A stretch of 64,000 nt of DNA. It comes from Actinokineospora fastidiosa. GTDB lineage: Bacteria > Actinomycetota > Actinomycetes > Mycobacteriales > Pseudonocardiaceae. A program made the translations under genes and the position numbers. The DNA lies in assembly GCF_014648415.1 (NCBI RefSeq), contig NZ_BMRB01000002.1:889260-953259 (forward strand). The letters are read 5' to 3'. The number at the start of each line of letters is the position of its first letter. Positions within the stretch are counted from its first letter, which is position 1. The notes under the pieces were generated by a model, which was not told the origin of the DNA, made no database searches, and worked only from the letters and a program-made list of their open reading frames with translations. This document shows positions 26,187-36,725 of the stretch, piece after piece.

Positions 26187-26329
26187 GGGGCGGCAGTATC
26201 GGCGCGCCGGAACGGGCCGGTCTTGGCCCGGGGCGTACCGCTGTTGACCGTCCGCGAACGTGCGCTGAGCGCCAAGGAGGGGACGCGCGCGGACAAGACC
26301 CGAGGCGGCAGGCCGCCAACACTGCCCGC

Positions 26330-27427
26330 ATGGCAACGGGTTACGTCTACCACGAGCTCTACGGCTGGCACGACACGGGAACGCACGCGGGCCTGCTGCC
26401 CGCCGACCCGCGCCGCGGCCTGCAGCCGCACCGGCACTTCGAGAACGCCGAGGCCAAGCGGCGCGTGCACGAGCTGGTGGTGGTCAGCGGGCTGATCGAC
26501 CGGCTGACCCGGCTGCGCCCGCGCCCGGCCTCCGACGAGGAGATCCTGCGCGTGCACACCGCCGCTCACCTGGCCCGCCTGGCCTCCGGCAGCGACGCGG
26601 GCGACGGCGGCAGCCCGTTCGGCCCGGGCGGGCTCGACATCGCCCGGCTGGCCGCTGGCGGGGTCATCGCGGCGGCCGAGTCCGTTGTGGACGGCGAGGT
26701 GGACAACGCGTACGCGCTCGTCCGCCCGCCGGGCCACCACGCGCTGCCGGACACCGGGATGGGTTTCTGCCTGTTGGCCAACATCGCCATCGCGGTGGCG
26801 GCCGTGCGCGCGACCCGCGGCGTGCGGCGGGTGGCCGTGGTCGACATCGATGTCCACCACGGCAACGGGACCCAGGCCGTCTTCGCGGCCGACCCCGACG
26901 TGCTCACCGTGTCGGTGCACCAGGAGCGCGTGTTCCCCCCGGACTCCGGGCACCGGACCGAGCGCGGCGAGGGCGCGGGCTTCGGCTCCGCCGTGAACGT
27001 GCCGCTGCCGCCGGGGACGGGCAACGGCGGCTACGCGGCCGCCATGGCCCGCGTCGTGGTCCCCGCCCTGGAGCGCTTCGCCCCCGACCTGGTCATCGTC
27101 GCCGCGGGCTACGACGCGGGCGCGACCGACCCGCTGGCCAGGATGATGGTGACCGCGTCCGGCTTCCGCGCCATCGCGTCGTCGCTGATCGAGGCCGCGG
27201 GGCGCCTCTGCGCGGGCCGGATCGTGTTCGCCCACGAGGGCGGCTACGACCCGGTGTACGTGCCGTTCTGCGCGCACGCCGTCATCGAGGCGCTGGCCGG
27301 GGTGACCGACCCCCTGCCCGACCCGTTCTCCCCGAACTTCGACTTCCTGGCCGGGCAGGACCTCCAGCCGCACCAGGAGGAGGCGATCGCGGCGGCGGAG
27401 GCGCTGCTGGCCGACATCCCCGGCTAG
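26330..27427 (+). CDS. Histone deacetylase-like amidohydrolase (acetylpolyamine amidohydrolase family)
   Basis: A 365-residue zinc amidohydrolase of the HDAC/AcuC/APAH family: RPPGHHALPDTGMGFC (catalytic His pair), VDIDVHHGNGTQ (zinc Asp and His), AAGYDAGATDPL (zinc Asp) and the late GGYDP. Bacterial relatives deacylate N-acylated polyamines and other primary amines. Divergence from an amine oxidase gene 143 bp away suggests that it frees an amine from its N-acyl form for oxidation. The ATG is chosen because homology begins there; no good ribosome-binding site precedes it. Confidence 0.88.
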   Translation: MATGYVYHELYGWHDTGTHAGLLPADPRRGLQPHRHFENAEAKRRVHELVVVSGLIDRLTRLRPRPASDEEILRVHTAAHLARLASGSDAGDGGSPFGPGGLDIARLAAGGVIAAAESVVDGEVDNAYALVRPPGHHALPDTGMGFCLLANIAIAVAAVRATRGVRRVAVVDIDVHHGNGTQAVFAADPDVLTVSVHQERVFPPDSGHRTERGEGAGFGSAVNVPLPPGTGNGGYAAAMARVVVPALERFAPDLVIVAAGYDAGATDPLARMMVTASGFRAIASSLIEAAGRLCAGRIVFAHEGGYDPVYVPFCAHAVIEALAGVTDPLPDPFSPNFDFLAGQDLQPHQEEAIAAAEALLADIPG

Positions 27428-27529
27428 CGGGCGTATGCCGGATCGGCATCAACCGCGCCATCCCCGTCTTGGACAGCATCGGCGTCGCCTGCGAGGCTCG
27501 TGGCGTCGTCGACAGTCAACGGGGGGACG

Positions 27530-28096
27530 ATGACCATCATTCGCCGAGGCCATGGCGTGCGCGGCCACGTCGCGGCGCTGGCCGCCGTGCTCGCGGTGAC
27601 GGGGTGCTCGACCTTCGGCCACGAGCGGGTCGCCGGGCACGCGGAGGCCGTGCTGGAGGACATCCCCGGGCCGCGGACCGGCCCGGTGTGCCCGGTCGAC
27701 GAGCGGTACGTCGACGAGCCGCCCGACGGCCTGCGCCCGGACGTGCTGACCGCGTGGCGGAGCCTGCGCGCGGCGGCCGAGCGCGACGGCGTCCACCTGT
27801 GCCTGCAGGACGGCAAGCGGAACAGGCTGCAGCAGCAGCGGGAGTTCGACGACGCCGTCCGCCGCTTCGGCACGGCCGAGCTGGCCGCGCGGTACGTCCT
27901 GCCGCCGGAGGAGTCCATGCACGTCACGGGCATCGCCGTGGACGTGCAGCCGATGGCGTCCGCGGAGTGGGTGGAGCGCCACGGCGCGGCGCTCGGCTGG
28001 TGCCGCCGCTACGACAACGAGTACTGGCACTTCGAGTACGCCGCCGAGTACGCGGGCACGGGCTGCCCCGCGCGGCTGCCGAGCGCGACGGGCTAG
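27530..28096 (+). CDS. D-alanyl-D-alanine carboxypeptidase-like lipoprotein (VanY/peptidase M15)
   Basis: A 188-residue protein with a signal peptide ending in a lipobox (VLAVTGC) and a VanY/M15B zinc site: ESMHVTGIAVDV (His and Asp ligands) and EYWHFEY (third His). This metallopeptidase family trims D-Ala from peptidoglycan stems. ATG 27530 was preferred because GGGGGGAC lies just upstream; an upstream in-frame ATG gives an unlikely extension. Its TAG stop shares the CTAG tetramer with the stop of the convergent TetR gene. Confidence 0.86.
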   Translation: MTIIRRGHGVRGHVAALAAVLAVTGCSTFGHERVAGHAEAVLEDIPGPRTGPVCPVDERYVDEPPDGLRPDVLTAWRSLRAAAERDGVHLCLQDGKRNRLQQQREFDDAVRRFGTAELAARYVLPPEESMHVTGIAVDVQPMASAEWVERHGAALGWCRRYDNEYWHFEYAAEYAGTGCPARLPSATG

Positions 28097-28659
28097 GGCC
28101 GGAGCGTCTTCCGCAGGCTGTAGAGGCACATGTCCAGCGCCTGGTGGCGCGACACCTGCGCGTCCTGTGCGTACTGCCACGCCGAGTAGAGCATCGACCA
28201 CAGCACGTTCTGGACCCACAGCGGGCTCAGGCGGGGATCGATCGTGCCGTCCTCGTGCCCGCGCTCGACGAGGTCCAGCAGGGACTGGTCGGCGGGGCTG
28301 CAGGCGTCCCAGTCGGCGGTGGCGTACTGCTGGGGGTCGTTGAACACCAGCATCAGCACGCGGCCGAGGTCGAAGTACTCCTGGCACAGCCGGTCGAGCG
28401 CGGCCGCCGCCGGTCCCTCGGCCGGGCGGGCGCGCTCGGTGGCCTCGGTGACCTGGTCCCACGCCGACTTGCTGAGCGCGGCCAGCAGGTCGGCCCGCTC
28501 CGGGAAGTAGCGGTGCACGGTCGTGCGGCCGACGCCCGCCGCGGTGGCGATGTCGCCCAGCGAGGCGGCCGGGTCGGCGGTGAGCACGTCCACCGCCGCG
28601 TCCAGGATCGCCCGCCGGGTGCGGGCGCGGGTGCCCGATTCCGTGCGCACGTCGGTCAT
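28093..28659 (-). CDS. TetR-family regulator, probable repressor of divergent exporter
   Basis: A 188-residue TetR protein with the N-terminal helix-turn-helix SLGDIATAAGVGRTTVHRYF (about residues 33-52) and a variable all-helical ligand domain. It is divergent from an ABC exporter with a 78-bp spacer that contains a perfect inverted repeat, the usual layout of a self-regulated efflux repressor. The ligand is unknown. Confidence 0.9.
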   Translation of the reverse strand: MTDVRTESGTRARTRRAILDAAVDVLTADPAASLGDIATAAGVGRTTVHRYFPERADLLAALSKSAWDQVTEATERARPAEGPAAAALDRLCQEYFDLGRVLMLVFNDPQQYATADWDACSPADQSLLDLVERGHEDGTIDPRLSPLWVQNVLWSMLYSAWQYAQDAQVSRHQALDMCLYSLRKTLRP

Positions 28660-28711
28660 GTGCGCAGCGTAAGCCAGGACGACCCGGAATGGAATTTCGG
28701 TTGACCGTAGC

Positions 28712-28727
28712 GGAACAGCTGTGTTCC
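28712..28727. promoter_or_regulatory. Inverted repeat, candidate TetR operator
   Basis: GGAACA-GCTG-TGTTCC gives perfect 6-bp arms and lies 10 bp before the exporter start and 52 bp from the TetR start. TTGACC at 28701-28706 could be the exporter -35, so bound repressor would block the promoter. Confidence 0.6.
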
Positions 28728-28737
28728 ACTCGTAAGC

Positions 28738-30481
<1,744 letters not shown>

Positions 30482-30492
<11 letters not shown>

Positions 30493-31051
30493 GCCCGGCG
30501 GCGGCCAGGACGGCGGCCAGCACCCGCCGCGACCGCCGCGCGCTCCACGCCGCCGCGCCCTCGAACCGGGCGGTGATCAGGCCGTCGACCGCGACGTCCA
30601 GCAGGTCGGCCGCCAGGCCCGGGTCGGCGAGCCCGGCCTCGGCGACCAGCGCCCGGACCCGCGCGTCCCACCAGGTGGTGAAGCGGTCGAGCTCGGCGCG
30701 CAGGACGGGCTCGGCCGGGGCGGCCATCACCAGCGCGAGCCAGAACCGCTGGGCGCGCTCGCCGGGGGCGTGCACCGCCCAGTCGGCGAGGGTGCGCAGC
30801 CCGTCGGCCCCGGTGCGACCGGCCAGCACCCGCTCGGCGTGCTCGCGGCGGGCGTCCACCTCCCTGCGGACAGCCTGCCGCAGCAGGTCGTCCCGACCGG
30901 CGACGTAGTGGGTGACCACGGAGGTCGACGCCCCGGCCCGCCGCGCGACGGCCCGGATGGTGACGGCGGCGAACCCGTGCTCGGCGGCGATGTCGACGAC
31001 CGCGTCCCCGATGGCCGCCCGACGGGCGGCGGGGTCGACCTGCTTGGGCAC
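30482..31051 (-). CDS. TetR-family regulator beside flavin amine oxidase
   Basis: A 189-residue TetR protein with the helix-turn-helix VTIRAVARRAGASTSVVTHY (about 28-47) and a C-terminal effector domain containing FWLALVMAAPAEPVLRAEL, as in BetI-like regulators. It starts at GTG 31051. Its 3' end overlaps the convergent exporter by 11 bp. The 49-bp divergent spacer to the amine oxidase gene carries repeated CAAC/GTTG half-sites, probable operators for this protein. Confidence 0.88.
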
Positions 31052-31070
31052 GGGCCCACCCTACCTTGTC

Positions 31071-31101
31071 GTGCAACAGACGTTGTGCAACAGTTGTTGC
31101 A
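31071..31101. promoter_or_regulatory. CAAC/GTTG half-site array, candidate TetR operator
   Basis: The spacer holds TGCAAC at 31072-31077, GTTGTGCAAC at 31082-31091 and the inverted repeat TGCAAC-AGTT-GTTGCA at 31086-31101. The last arm ends on the first base of the amine oxidase start codon, so binding would cover its ribosome-binding region or transcription start. Confidence 0.6.
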
Positions 31102-32351
31102 TGAAGGTGGTGGTGATCGGCGCGGGCCTCGCGGGACTCACTGCGGCGCGGCGCCTGGCGGGCGCGGGCGCGGACGTGCTGGTCCTGGAGTCCAACGACC
31201 GCGTCGGCGGACGCGCGTGGACGGTCCGCTCGGCCCTGGGCAGCGCGGTCGACCTCGGCGGGATGTGGGTCGGCGCCGACCACGGGCGGGTGCGGGCGCT
31301 GGCCGCGGAAGCGGGGATGACGGTGTTCCCGTCACCGACCGCCGGAGCGACCGCGTTCGTCGACGGCGCGCGGGTCCGGCGGCGGCTCCCGGTGGCCACG
31401 GCGGTCCCGGCGGGCCTGGCCCTGCTCCGGCTCGCCGCGCTGTCGCGCCGCGACGGCGCCGACCGCACGGTCGGCGCGTGGCTGCGCCGGATTCCGGGGA
31501 AGGGCGCACGCGACCTGCTCGCCACCGTCCTCACCGAGGCCATGGCCGAGGACCCCGACGCGATCTCGATGCGGACGCTGCTCGCGGGCATCCGGTCGGC
31601 GGGCGGGCTGCGGGCGATGCTGGGGATGCAAGGCGGCGCGCAGGACGGCCTGCTGGCAGGCGGCGCGGGCGGGCTCGCCGAGTGGCTGGCCGCCGACCTG
31701 ACCGTCCACCTGGGACTGCCCGCGACCGCGATCACCCGGTCCGGTCCCGGGGTTGTGGTCGACACCCCCTCGGGCCCGATCCGAGTGGACCGCGCGGTGG
31801 TGGCGGTCCCACCGCCAGTGGCACGCGCGATCCGCCACGATCCGCCCCTGCCCCCAGGACGCGCGGCGGCCGAGCGCGACACCGCCATGGGCGCGGTCTA
31901 CAAGGCGATCGCGGTATACCCGGACCCGTTCTGGCGGCAGGCGGGGTTCAGCGGCCAGCTGGTCGCCGTGCGCGGACCCGCCGCCTTCGACGTGTCCCCG
32001 CCCGGCGGCCCCGGCCACCTCGCGGTCCTGGTCGCGGGCGGCGAGGCCCGCGCGCTGTCCGCCCTGCCCGCCCGCCGTCGGCGAGCGGCCGTCCTCGACG
32101 TCCTGGCCACGGCGTTCGGCCCCCAGGCTCGATCGCCCGTCGACTGGCATGAGAAGTCCTGGCACGAGGACCGCCACGTCGGCGGCGGATACTCCGCACT
32201 GCCCGTGCTCGGCGCGGGCTCGGTGATCGGCCCCACCCCGCCCGCGGGCCCGGTGCACTGGGCGGGCACCGAGACCGCCGAACGGCACCCGGGCTACCTG
32301 GAGGGCGCCGTGGCCTCCGGGGAGGCCGCCGCCGACGCGGTCCTGACCTGA
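31101..32351 (+). CDS. FAD-dependent amine oxidase (MAO-like)
   Basis: A 416-residue flavoprotein with the N-terminal FAD site VVVIGAGLAGLTAARRL, LESNDRVGGRAWT, the substrate-side WVGADHGRVRALA, and the C-terminal FAD motif VHWAGTETAERHPGYLEGA characteristic of monoamine oxidases. No signal peptide is seen. The start is ATG 31101, inside an inverted repeat, so the gene is probably tightly repressed by the divergent TetR. The substrate may be a primary or secondary amine; a carotenoid-type substrate is less likely. Confidence 0.88.
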   Translation: MKVVVIGAGLAGLTAARRLAGAGADVLVLESNDRVGGRAWTVRSALGSAVDLGGMWVGADHGRVRALAAEAGMTVFPSPTAGATAFVDGARVRRRLPVATAVPAGLALLRLAALSRRDGADRTVGAWLRRIPGKGARDLLATVLTEAMAEDPDAISMRTLLAGIRSAGGLRAMLGMQGGAQDGLLAGGAGGLAEWLAADLTVHLGLPATAITRSGPGVVVDTPSGPIRVDRAVVAVPPPVARAIRHDPPLPPGRAAAERDTAMGAVYKAIAVYPDPFWRQAGFSGQLVAVRGPAAFDVSPPGGPGHLAVLVAGGEARALSALPARRRRAAVLDVLATAFGPQARSPVDWHEKSWHEDRHVGGGYSALPVLGAGSVIGPTPPAGPVHWAGTETAERHPGYLEGAVASGEAAADAVLT

Positions 32352-32392
32352 TCCGTCCCCACGGCGGCCACCCCTGTCCGCGCCCGCTGCCT

Positions 32393-32398
32393 TACCGT
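32393..32398 (+). promoter_or_regulatory. Candidate -10 element for a leaderless GlxA-type transcript
   Basis: TACCGT lies 6 nt before GTG 32405, which would put the first transcribed base on or next to the start codon. No ribosome-binding site is present. The -35 region is not distinctive. Confidence 0.4.
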
Positions 32399-32404
32399 CG
32401 TGGT

Positions 32405-33349
32405 GTGGACAGTGGACAGCGGCGGGTCGTCGTCGTGGTGCAGCCCGCGGTCAACCTCCTGGACCTCGCCGGTCCGGTGCAGGTCTTCGACGCGGCGAAC
32501 CACAGGGGCGCGGGGTACCGCCTGGAGTACGCCAGCACCGTCGAGAGCGCGCGGAGCGCGCAGGGACTGCGCCTGGCGGACCTCGGTCCACTACCGGATG
32601 TGTCCGCAGGCGACCTCGTGCTCATCCCCGGTCCGCGCCTGGAGCGCGGCGGACCGCGGGTGGACCCGGCGCTGACCGCCTGGCTGCGCCGCTCCGCCGC
32701 CGCGGGCGCGGAGTTCGCCGCGGTCTGCAGCGGAGCCGCCGCGCTCGGCGAGGCGGGCCTGCTCGACGGCCGCCGCTGCACGACCCACTGGGAACTGCTG
32801 GAGCCCATGCGGGTGCGCTATCCGAGGGCCAGGGTGCAGGACGGCGTCCTCTTCACCCACGACGGCCCGGTCAGCACCAGCGCGGGCATCGCGTCGGGCA
32901 TCGACCTGGCGCTGTCGCTGGTGCACCGCGACCACGGCGCGGCGATCACGGCCGCGGTCGCCCGCGCGCTGGTGGTGTACCTGCGCAGGACCGGCGACGG
33001 CGCCCAGCTGAGCCCGTTCCTCAGCCACCGCGACCACGTGGACGACGCGGTGCACGCCGTGCAGGACCACATCGCCGCGCACCTCGACCGGCCCCACCGG
33101 CTGGCGGACCTCGCGGCGCGGGTGCACCTGTCGCCGCGCGGGCTCAGCCGGGCGTTCACCTCGGCCACCGGCATCACCCCGCTGGAGTTCCACCAGCGCC
33201 TGCGCCTGGCCATGGCCGAGGACCTGCTGGCCGGGACCGACCTGCCGGTGTCGGCCGTCGCCGCCCGCACCGGCTTCCGCGACGCCCGCCAGCTCCGCAG
33301 GCTCTACCGCGCCCGCCGCGGCGTCGCACCCTCGTCGCTGCGCGCCTGA
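32405..33349 (+). CDS. GlxA-family regulator (DJ-1/PfpI domain plus AraC DNA-binding domain)
   Basis: A 314-residue regulator. Residues about 7-180 are a DJ-1/PfpI amidotransferase-like domain with the cysteine elbow AAVCSGAAALGEAGLL; residues about 215-314 are an AraC helix-turn-helix pair (RLADLAARVHLSPRGLSRAF, then VSAVAARTGFRDARQLRRLY). The N-terminal domain normally senses a small molecule. It is followed by a membrane protein with a second DJ-1 domain of similar layout, suggesting common signalling. Confidence 0.9.
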   Translation: MDSGQRRVVVVVQPAVNLLDLAGPVQVFDAANHRGAGYRLEYASTVESARSAQGLRLADLGPLPDVSAGDLVLIPGPRLERGGPRVDPALTAWLRRSAAAGAEFAAVCSGAAALGEAGLLDGRRCTTHWELLEPMRVRYPRARVQDGVLFTHDGPVSTSAGIASGIDLALSLVHRDHGAAITAAVARALVVYLRRTGDGAQLSPFLSHRDHVDDAVHAVQDHIAAHLDRPHRLADLAARVHLSPRGLSRAFTSATGITPLEFHQRLRLAMAEDLLAGTDLPVSAVAARTGFRDARQLRRLYRARRGVAPSSLRA

Positions 33350-33396
33350 CAAGCCCGCATCAGCCCGTCACTCGTCACACCTGGAGCACTGACGTC

Positions 33397-34674
33397 ATGC
33401 GCCGCATCCTCCTTGTCCTGGCCGCCCTCCTCGTCGCCGCCGCCGTGTTCGCCGGGACCGCCGCGCTCGGCGTGGCAGCGTCGATGGCCGCCGGGTTCCC
33501 CCCGCCGCCACCGGGCCGCTGGCCTGCCGCCGCGCCCGCGCCACCGGACCGGCTGGTGGTCGCGGTGGCGGTCGGGGCGAGCGGGTCCGTCGGCGCGGAC
33601 GTGCTCGCGCCGTACGCCGTCTTCGCCGGATCGCCGCGGTTCGCCGTGCGGGTGGTGGCCGAGGAACTGGCTCCGGTGACGCTCTCGGGCGGCCTGCACG
33701 TCGTGCCGGACGACACCTTCGACGAGGCGACCGCGCCGGACGTCGTGGTCGTGCCCGCGGTGGTCGACTGGGCGGGCCGGGAGGAGGCGGCGCTGCGGGA
33801 GTGGGTGGCGCGCCAGGCGGACCGCGGCGCGGTCGTGCTCGGCGTGTGCGCCGGGGCCAAGCTGCTGGCCGCCGCAGGCGTGCTCGACGGGCGGTCGGCG
33901 ACCACATTCTGGTCCGCTGTGGACGGTATGCGCGCTGACTATCCCGCCGTGGACTGGATCGCGGGCAGGCGCTACGTCGAGGACGGCACGGTGATCACCA
34001 CAGCGGGCGTGACCTCCGGCATCGTCGGCGCGCTGCGGGTGGTCGAGCGGCTGGCGGGCCCGGACGAGGCCGACCGGGCGGGCGCGCGGGCGGGCTACCC
34101 GGGCTGGTCGCGCACCGCGCCGCTGGACATCCCGGTCAACGGCCACAGCGCCGCCGATCTCCCGTACGCGCTCAACGCCGCGTTCCCCTGGGGCCGCACG
34201 GTCACCGGCGTCGGCGTCTCCTCCGGCGTGGACGAACTCCACCTGGCCGCCGTCCTGGAGGTGCTGTCCGGCTCATCGTTCGCCGAACGGACCGTGCCCG
34301 TCTCGCTGGCGGCCGAGACGACGACGCGGCACGGCCTGCGCCTGCTGCCCGCCGCTCCCGGCGACCTCGACCGGCTCGTCCTGACCTCGGACGACCCCGC
34401 CTTGACCGCGTGGGCCGCCGGGCACGCCGTCCCGGTCAGCCGGGTGCGCGGGTTCGACGCTGCCCTGCTGGACCTCGCCGCGCACGCCGACCGGGCGAGC
34501 GCGGCCGCGGCGGGCAAGTTCACCGAGTACCCCACCGCGCACCTGGCGCTCGCGGGCCCGCCGTGGCCGTGGCGCGCCGCCGCGCTGGCAGGCATGACCG
34601 TCATCGCCTCGGCCGCGCTGGGCGTCCTGGTGGCCCGGTGGGGCAGGCGGTTCGGGTCCAACGGCTCTACCTGA
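33397..34674 (+). CDS. Membrane-anchored DJ-1/PfpI-family protein
   Basis: A 425-residue protein with an N-terminal hydrophobic segment (ILLVLAALLVAAAVFAG), a Pro-rich linker, a DJ-1/PfpI domain at about 50-225 with nucleophile elbow VVLGVCAGAKLLAAAGVLDG, then about 140 residues of unassigned sequence, and a C-terminal membrane helix (AALAGMTVIASAALGVLVA). The DJ-1 domain should be outside the cell. GGAG precedes the ATG. It follows the GlxA-type regulator by 47 bp and is probably in the same transcript. Function is unknown; sensor, chaperone or protease-like roles are all possible. Confidence 0.82.
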   Translation: MRRILLVLAALLVAAAVFAGTAALGVAASMAAGFPPPPPGRWPAAAPAPPDRLVVAVAVGASGSVGADVLAPYAVFAGSPRFAVRVVAEELAPVTLSGGLHVVPDDTFDEATAPDVVVVPAVVDWAGREEAALREWVARQADRGAVVLGVCAGAKLLAAAGVLDGRSATTFWSAVDGMRADYPAVDWIAGRRYVEDGTVITTAGVTSGIVGALRVVERLAGPDEADRAGARAGYPGWSRTAPLDIPVNGHSAADLPYALNAAFPWGRTVTGVGVSSGVDELHLAAVLEVLSGSSFAERTVPVSLAAETTTRHGLRLLPAAPGDLDRLVLTSDDPALTAWAAGHAVPVSRVRGFDAALLDLAAHADRASAAAAGKFTEYPTAHLALAGPPWPWRAAALAGMTVIASAALGVLVARWGRRFGSNGST

Positions 34675-34831
34675 TCGGCCCACCCCGGACCGACCCAGCG
34701 TGCTGTGGGAGCGCGCTCATTGGGCCAGTCAGGGTCAGACCACTGGACCGGGGGCGTTGTGGTCGACCCGACGCGTTGTCCGATGATCGGCGGTGTCACC
34801 AGGATGGCGTGACCGAACCTGGAGGACCCCC

Positions 34832-36718
34832 ATGCGCCGATCCACCGGACGAAGACAAGCCGCCGCCATCGTGGTCGCCGTGACCGCGAGCCTGATGACC
34901 GCGACCGCGAGTGCGGCGAGCGCTGCCCCGCCGGGCGTCTCGCCCTCCACTGTGGACGTCACGCTCGGACCGGGCGCCACCACGACCGTCACCAAGACCG
35001 TCACCACCGCCGAGGTGCCCCCGAACCCCGACCTGGTCCTGCTGGCCGACACGACCGGCAGCATGGGCGGGGCCATCGCCAACGTGAAGGCCAACGCCGG
35101 CGAGATCACCGGGGATGTGCTCGCCGCCCAGCCCAGCGCCCAGTTCGCCGTCGCCGAGTACAAGGACTTCACCGACCCGTTCGCCTACCGGCTGAACCAG
35201 AACACCACCGGCGACCCGGCCGCGATCCAGGCGGGCATCGACCAGTGGACCGCCTCCGGCGGCGGCGACTTCCCCGAGGGCCAGATCAACGCCCTCTACG
35301 AGATCGCGACCGGCTCGGTCGCGTTCCGCCCGGGCAGCAGCCGCATCCTGGCCATGTTCGGCGACGCGCCCGGCCACGACCCCAGCGGCGGCCACACCCT
35401 CGCCGACGCGATCGCCGCCCTGCAGGCCGCCGACGTGCGGGTGATCGTGGTCAACGTCGGCAACATCGACCTCACCGGGCAGGCGACCGCGCTGGTCGAG
35501 GCGACCGGGGGCGTGCTGCTCAACAACGTGCCCGCCGACCAGGTGTCCCAGGCGATCCTCGACGGCATCGCCGCCATCGAGGTGACCGTCACCCCGCAGG
35601 TCGGCGCGTGCGACGACGAGATCGACGTCGTCAACACCCCGGCGAGCCGCACCGTGGTCGGCGGGGAGTCCGCGACGTTCACCGAGACCATCGGCGCGGC
35701 TCCCGACGCCGCCCCCGGCGTCTACACCTGCTCGGTCGACTACCTGGTCAACGGCGTCTCCGCGGGCTACGTCCAGACGGTGACCGTCCGGGTGCCGGGC
35801 TTCTCGATCGACGACGTGACCACGACCGAGCCCGACCTGGGCGCCACCGCGGCGACGTTCACCGTCACCCTGTCCACGCCGTCCCCGTCACCGGTCTCGG
35901 TCCGGTACGCGACCGCGGACGGCACGGCGACCGCGCCCGGTGACTACGCCGCGTCCTCCGGGACGCTGACCTTCGCCCCGGGCGAGACCAGCAAACCGGT
36001 GACCGTGCAGGTCGTGGGCGACACGGTCGACGAGCTGACGGAGAACTACACCGTCACCCTGTCCGACCCCGTCGGCGCCGGGCTCATCGACCCCGTCGGC
36101 GTCGGCACGATCGTCGACGCCGACCGCGACGGCGCGTTCTCCTGCTCGGCCACCGCGCTGAAGGTCGCCGGGATCAGCGTCGCCAAGGCGAACCCGCAGA
36201 ACCTGCCGTGCGTCGACGACGCCGAGACGGTCGTGTCCGCCGACCTCAACGCGGGCCTGATCAACGTCGGCGCGGAGGCGCTCACCGCCGACACCGACCT
36301 GACCCCGGACGACCAGCAGGTCGCGCCCCAGGCCGGTGACAACGCGCGGGCGCACAGCGCGGTCGAGCGGACCGGCATCAGCACCGTCGGGCTGAAGATC
36401 GAGCTGGGCGTCGTCGAGGCCAGCGCCGCGGTCACCTGCGTGCCCGGTCCGGACGGCCTCCGGCCGGTGTTCACCGGCCACTCGCACATCGCCTCGCTCA
36501 AGATCAACGGCGTCGCGGTGACGGTCGGCTCGGCCCCGCTGACGATCCCGCTGGTGATCGGGTCGCTGAAGCTCAACTCGCAGACCGTGCAGAACGGTGT
36601 GCTCGTCCAGCGCGCCGTGTCGGTGGAGACCCCGCTGACCACCATCGTGGTCGCCGAGGCGAAGGCCGACATCCACGGCAGCTCCGCTCACCCGTCAGGC
36701 GACCCCTGCCGCCGGTGA
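34832..36718 (+). CDS. Secreted VWA / Calx-beta protein with unassigned C-terminal domain
   Basis: A 628-residue secreted protein: signal peptide ending near SAASAAP; VWA domain at about 60-250 with metal-site motif LLADTTGSMGG; a beta-sandwich; a Calx-beta repeat at about 320-430 (SVRYATADGTATAPGDYAA, then VTVQVVGDTVDELTENYTVT); and a C-terminal domain (about 440-620, with FSCSATALKVAGI) resembling choice-of-anchor families. No LPXTG or membrane helix is seen. GGAGG lies 7 nt before the ATG. It is probably an adhesion or matrix protein; it ends at a strong hairpin shared with the convergent gene. Confidence 0.84.
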   Translation: MRRSTGRRQAAAIVVAVTASLMTATASAASAAPPGVSPSTVDVTLGPGATTTVTKTVTTAEVPPNPDLVLLADTTGSMGGAIANVKANAGEITGDVLAAQPSAQFAVAEYKDFTDPFAYRLNQNTTGDPAAIQAGIDQWTASGGGDFPEGQINALYEIATGSVAFRPGSSRILAMFGDAPGHDPSGGHTLADAIAALQAADVRVIVVNVGNIDLTGQATALVEATGGVLLNNVPADQVSQAILDGIAAIEVTVTPQVGACDDEIDVVNTPASRTVVGGESATFTETIGAAPDAAPGVYTCSVDYLVNGVSAGYVQTVTVRVPGFSIDDVTTTEPDLGATAATFTVTLSTPSPSPVSVRYATADGTATAPGDYAASSGTLTFAPGETSKPVTVQVVGDTVDELTENYTVTLSDPVGAGLIDPVGVGTIVDADRDGAFSCSATALKVAGISVAKANPQNLPCVDDAETVVSADLNAGLINVGAEALTADTDLTPDDQQVAPQAGDNARAHSAVERTGISTVGLKIELGVVEASAAVTCVPGPDGLRPVFTGHSHIASLKINGVAVTVGSAPLTIPLVIGSLKLNSQTVQNGVLVQRAVSVETPLTTIVVAEAKADIHGSSAHPSGDPCRR

Positions 36719-36725
36719 GCCCGCC

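Noticed and set aside
34706-34719. CebR-like sequence TGGGAGCGCGCTCA upstream of the VWA protein
   Set aside because: The second half does not fit the 14-bp palindrome and the gene has no link to cellulose use.
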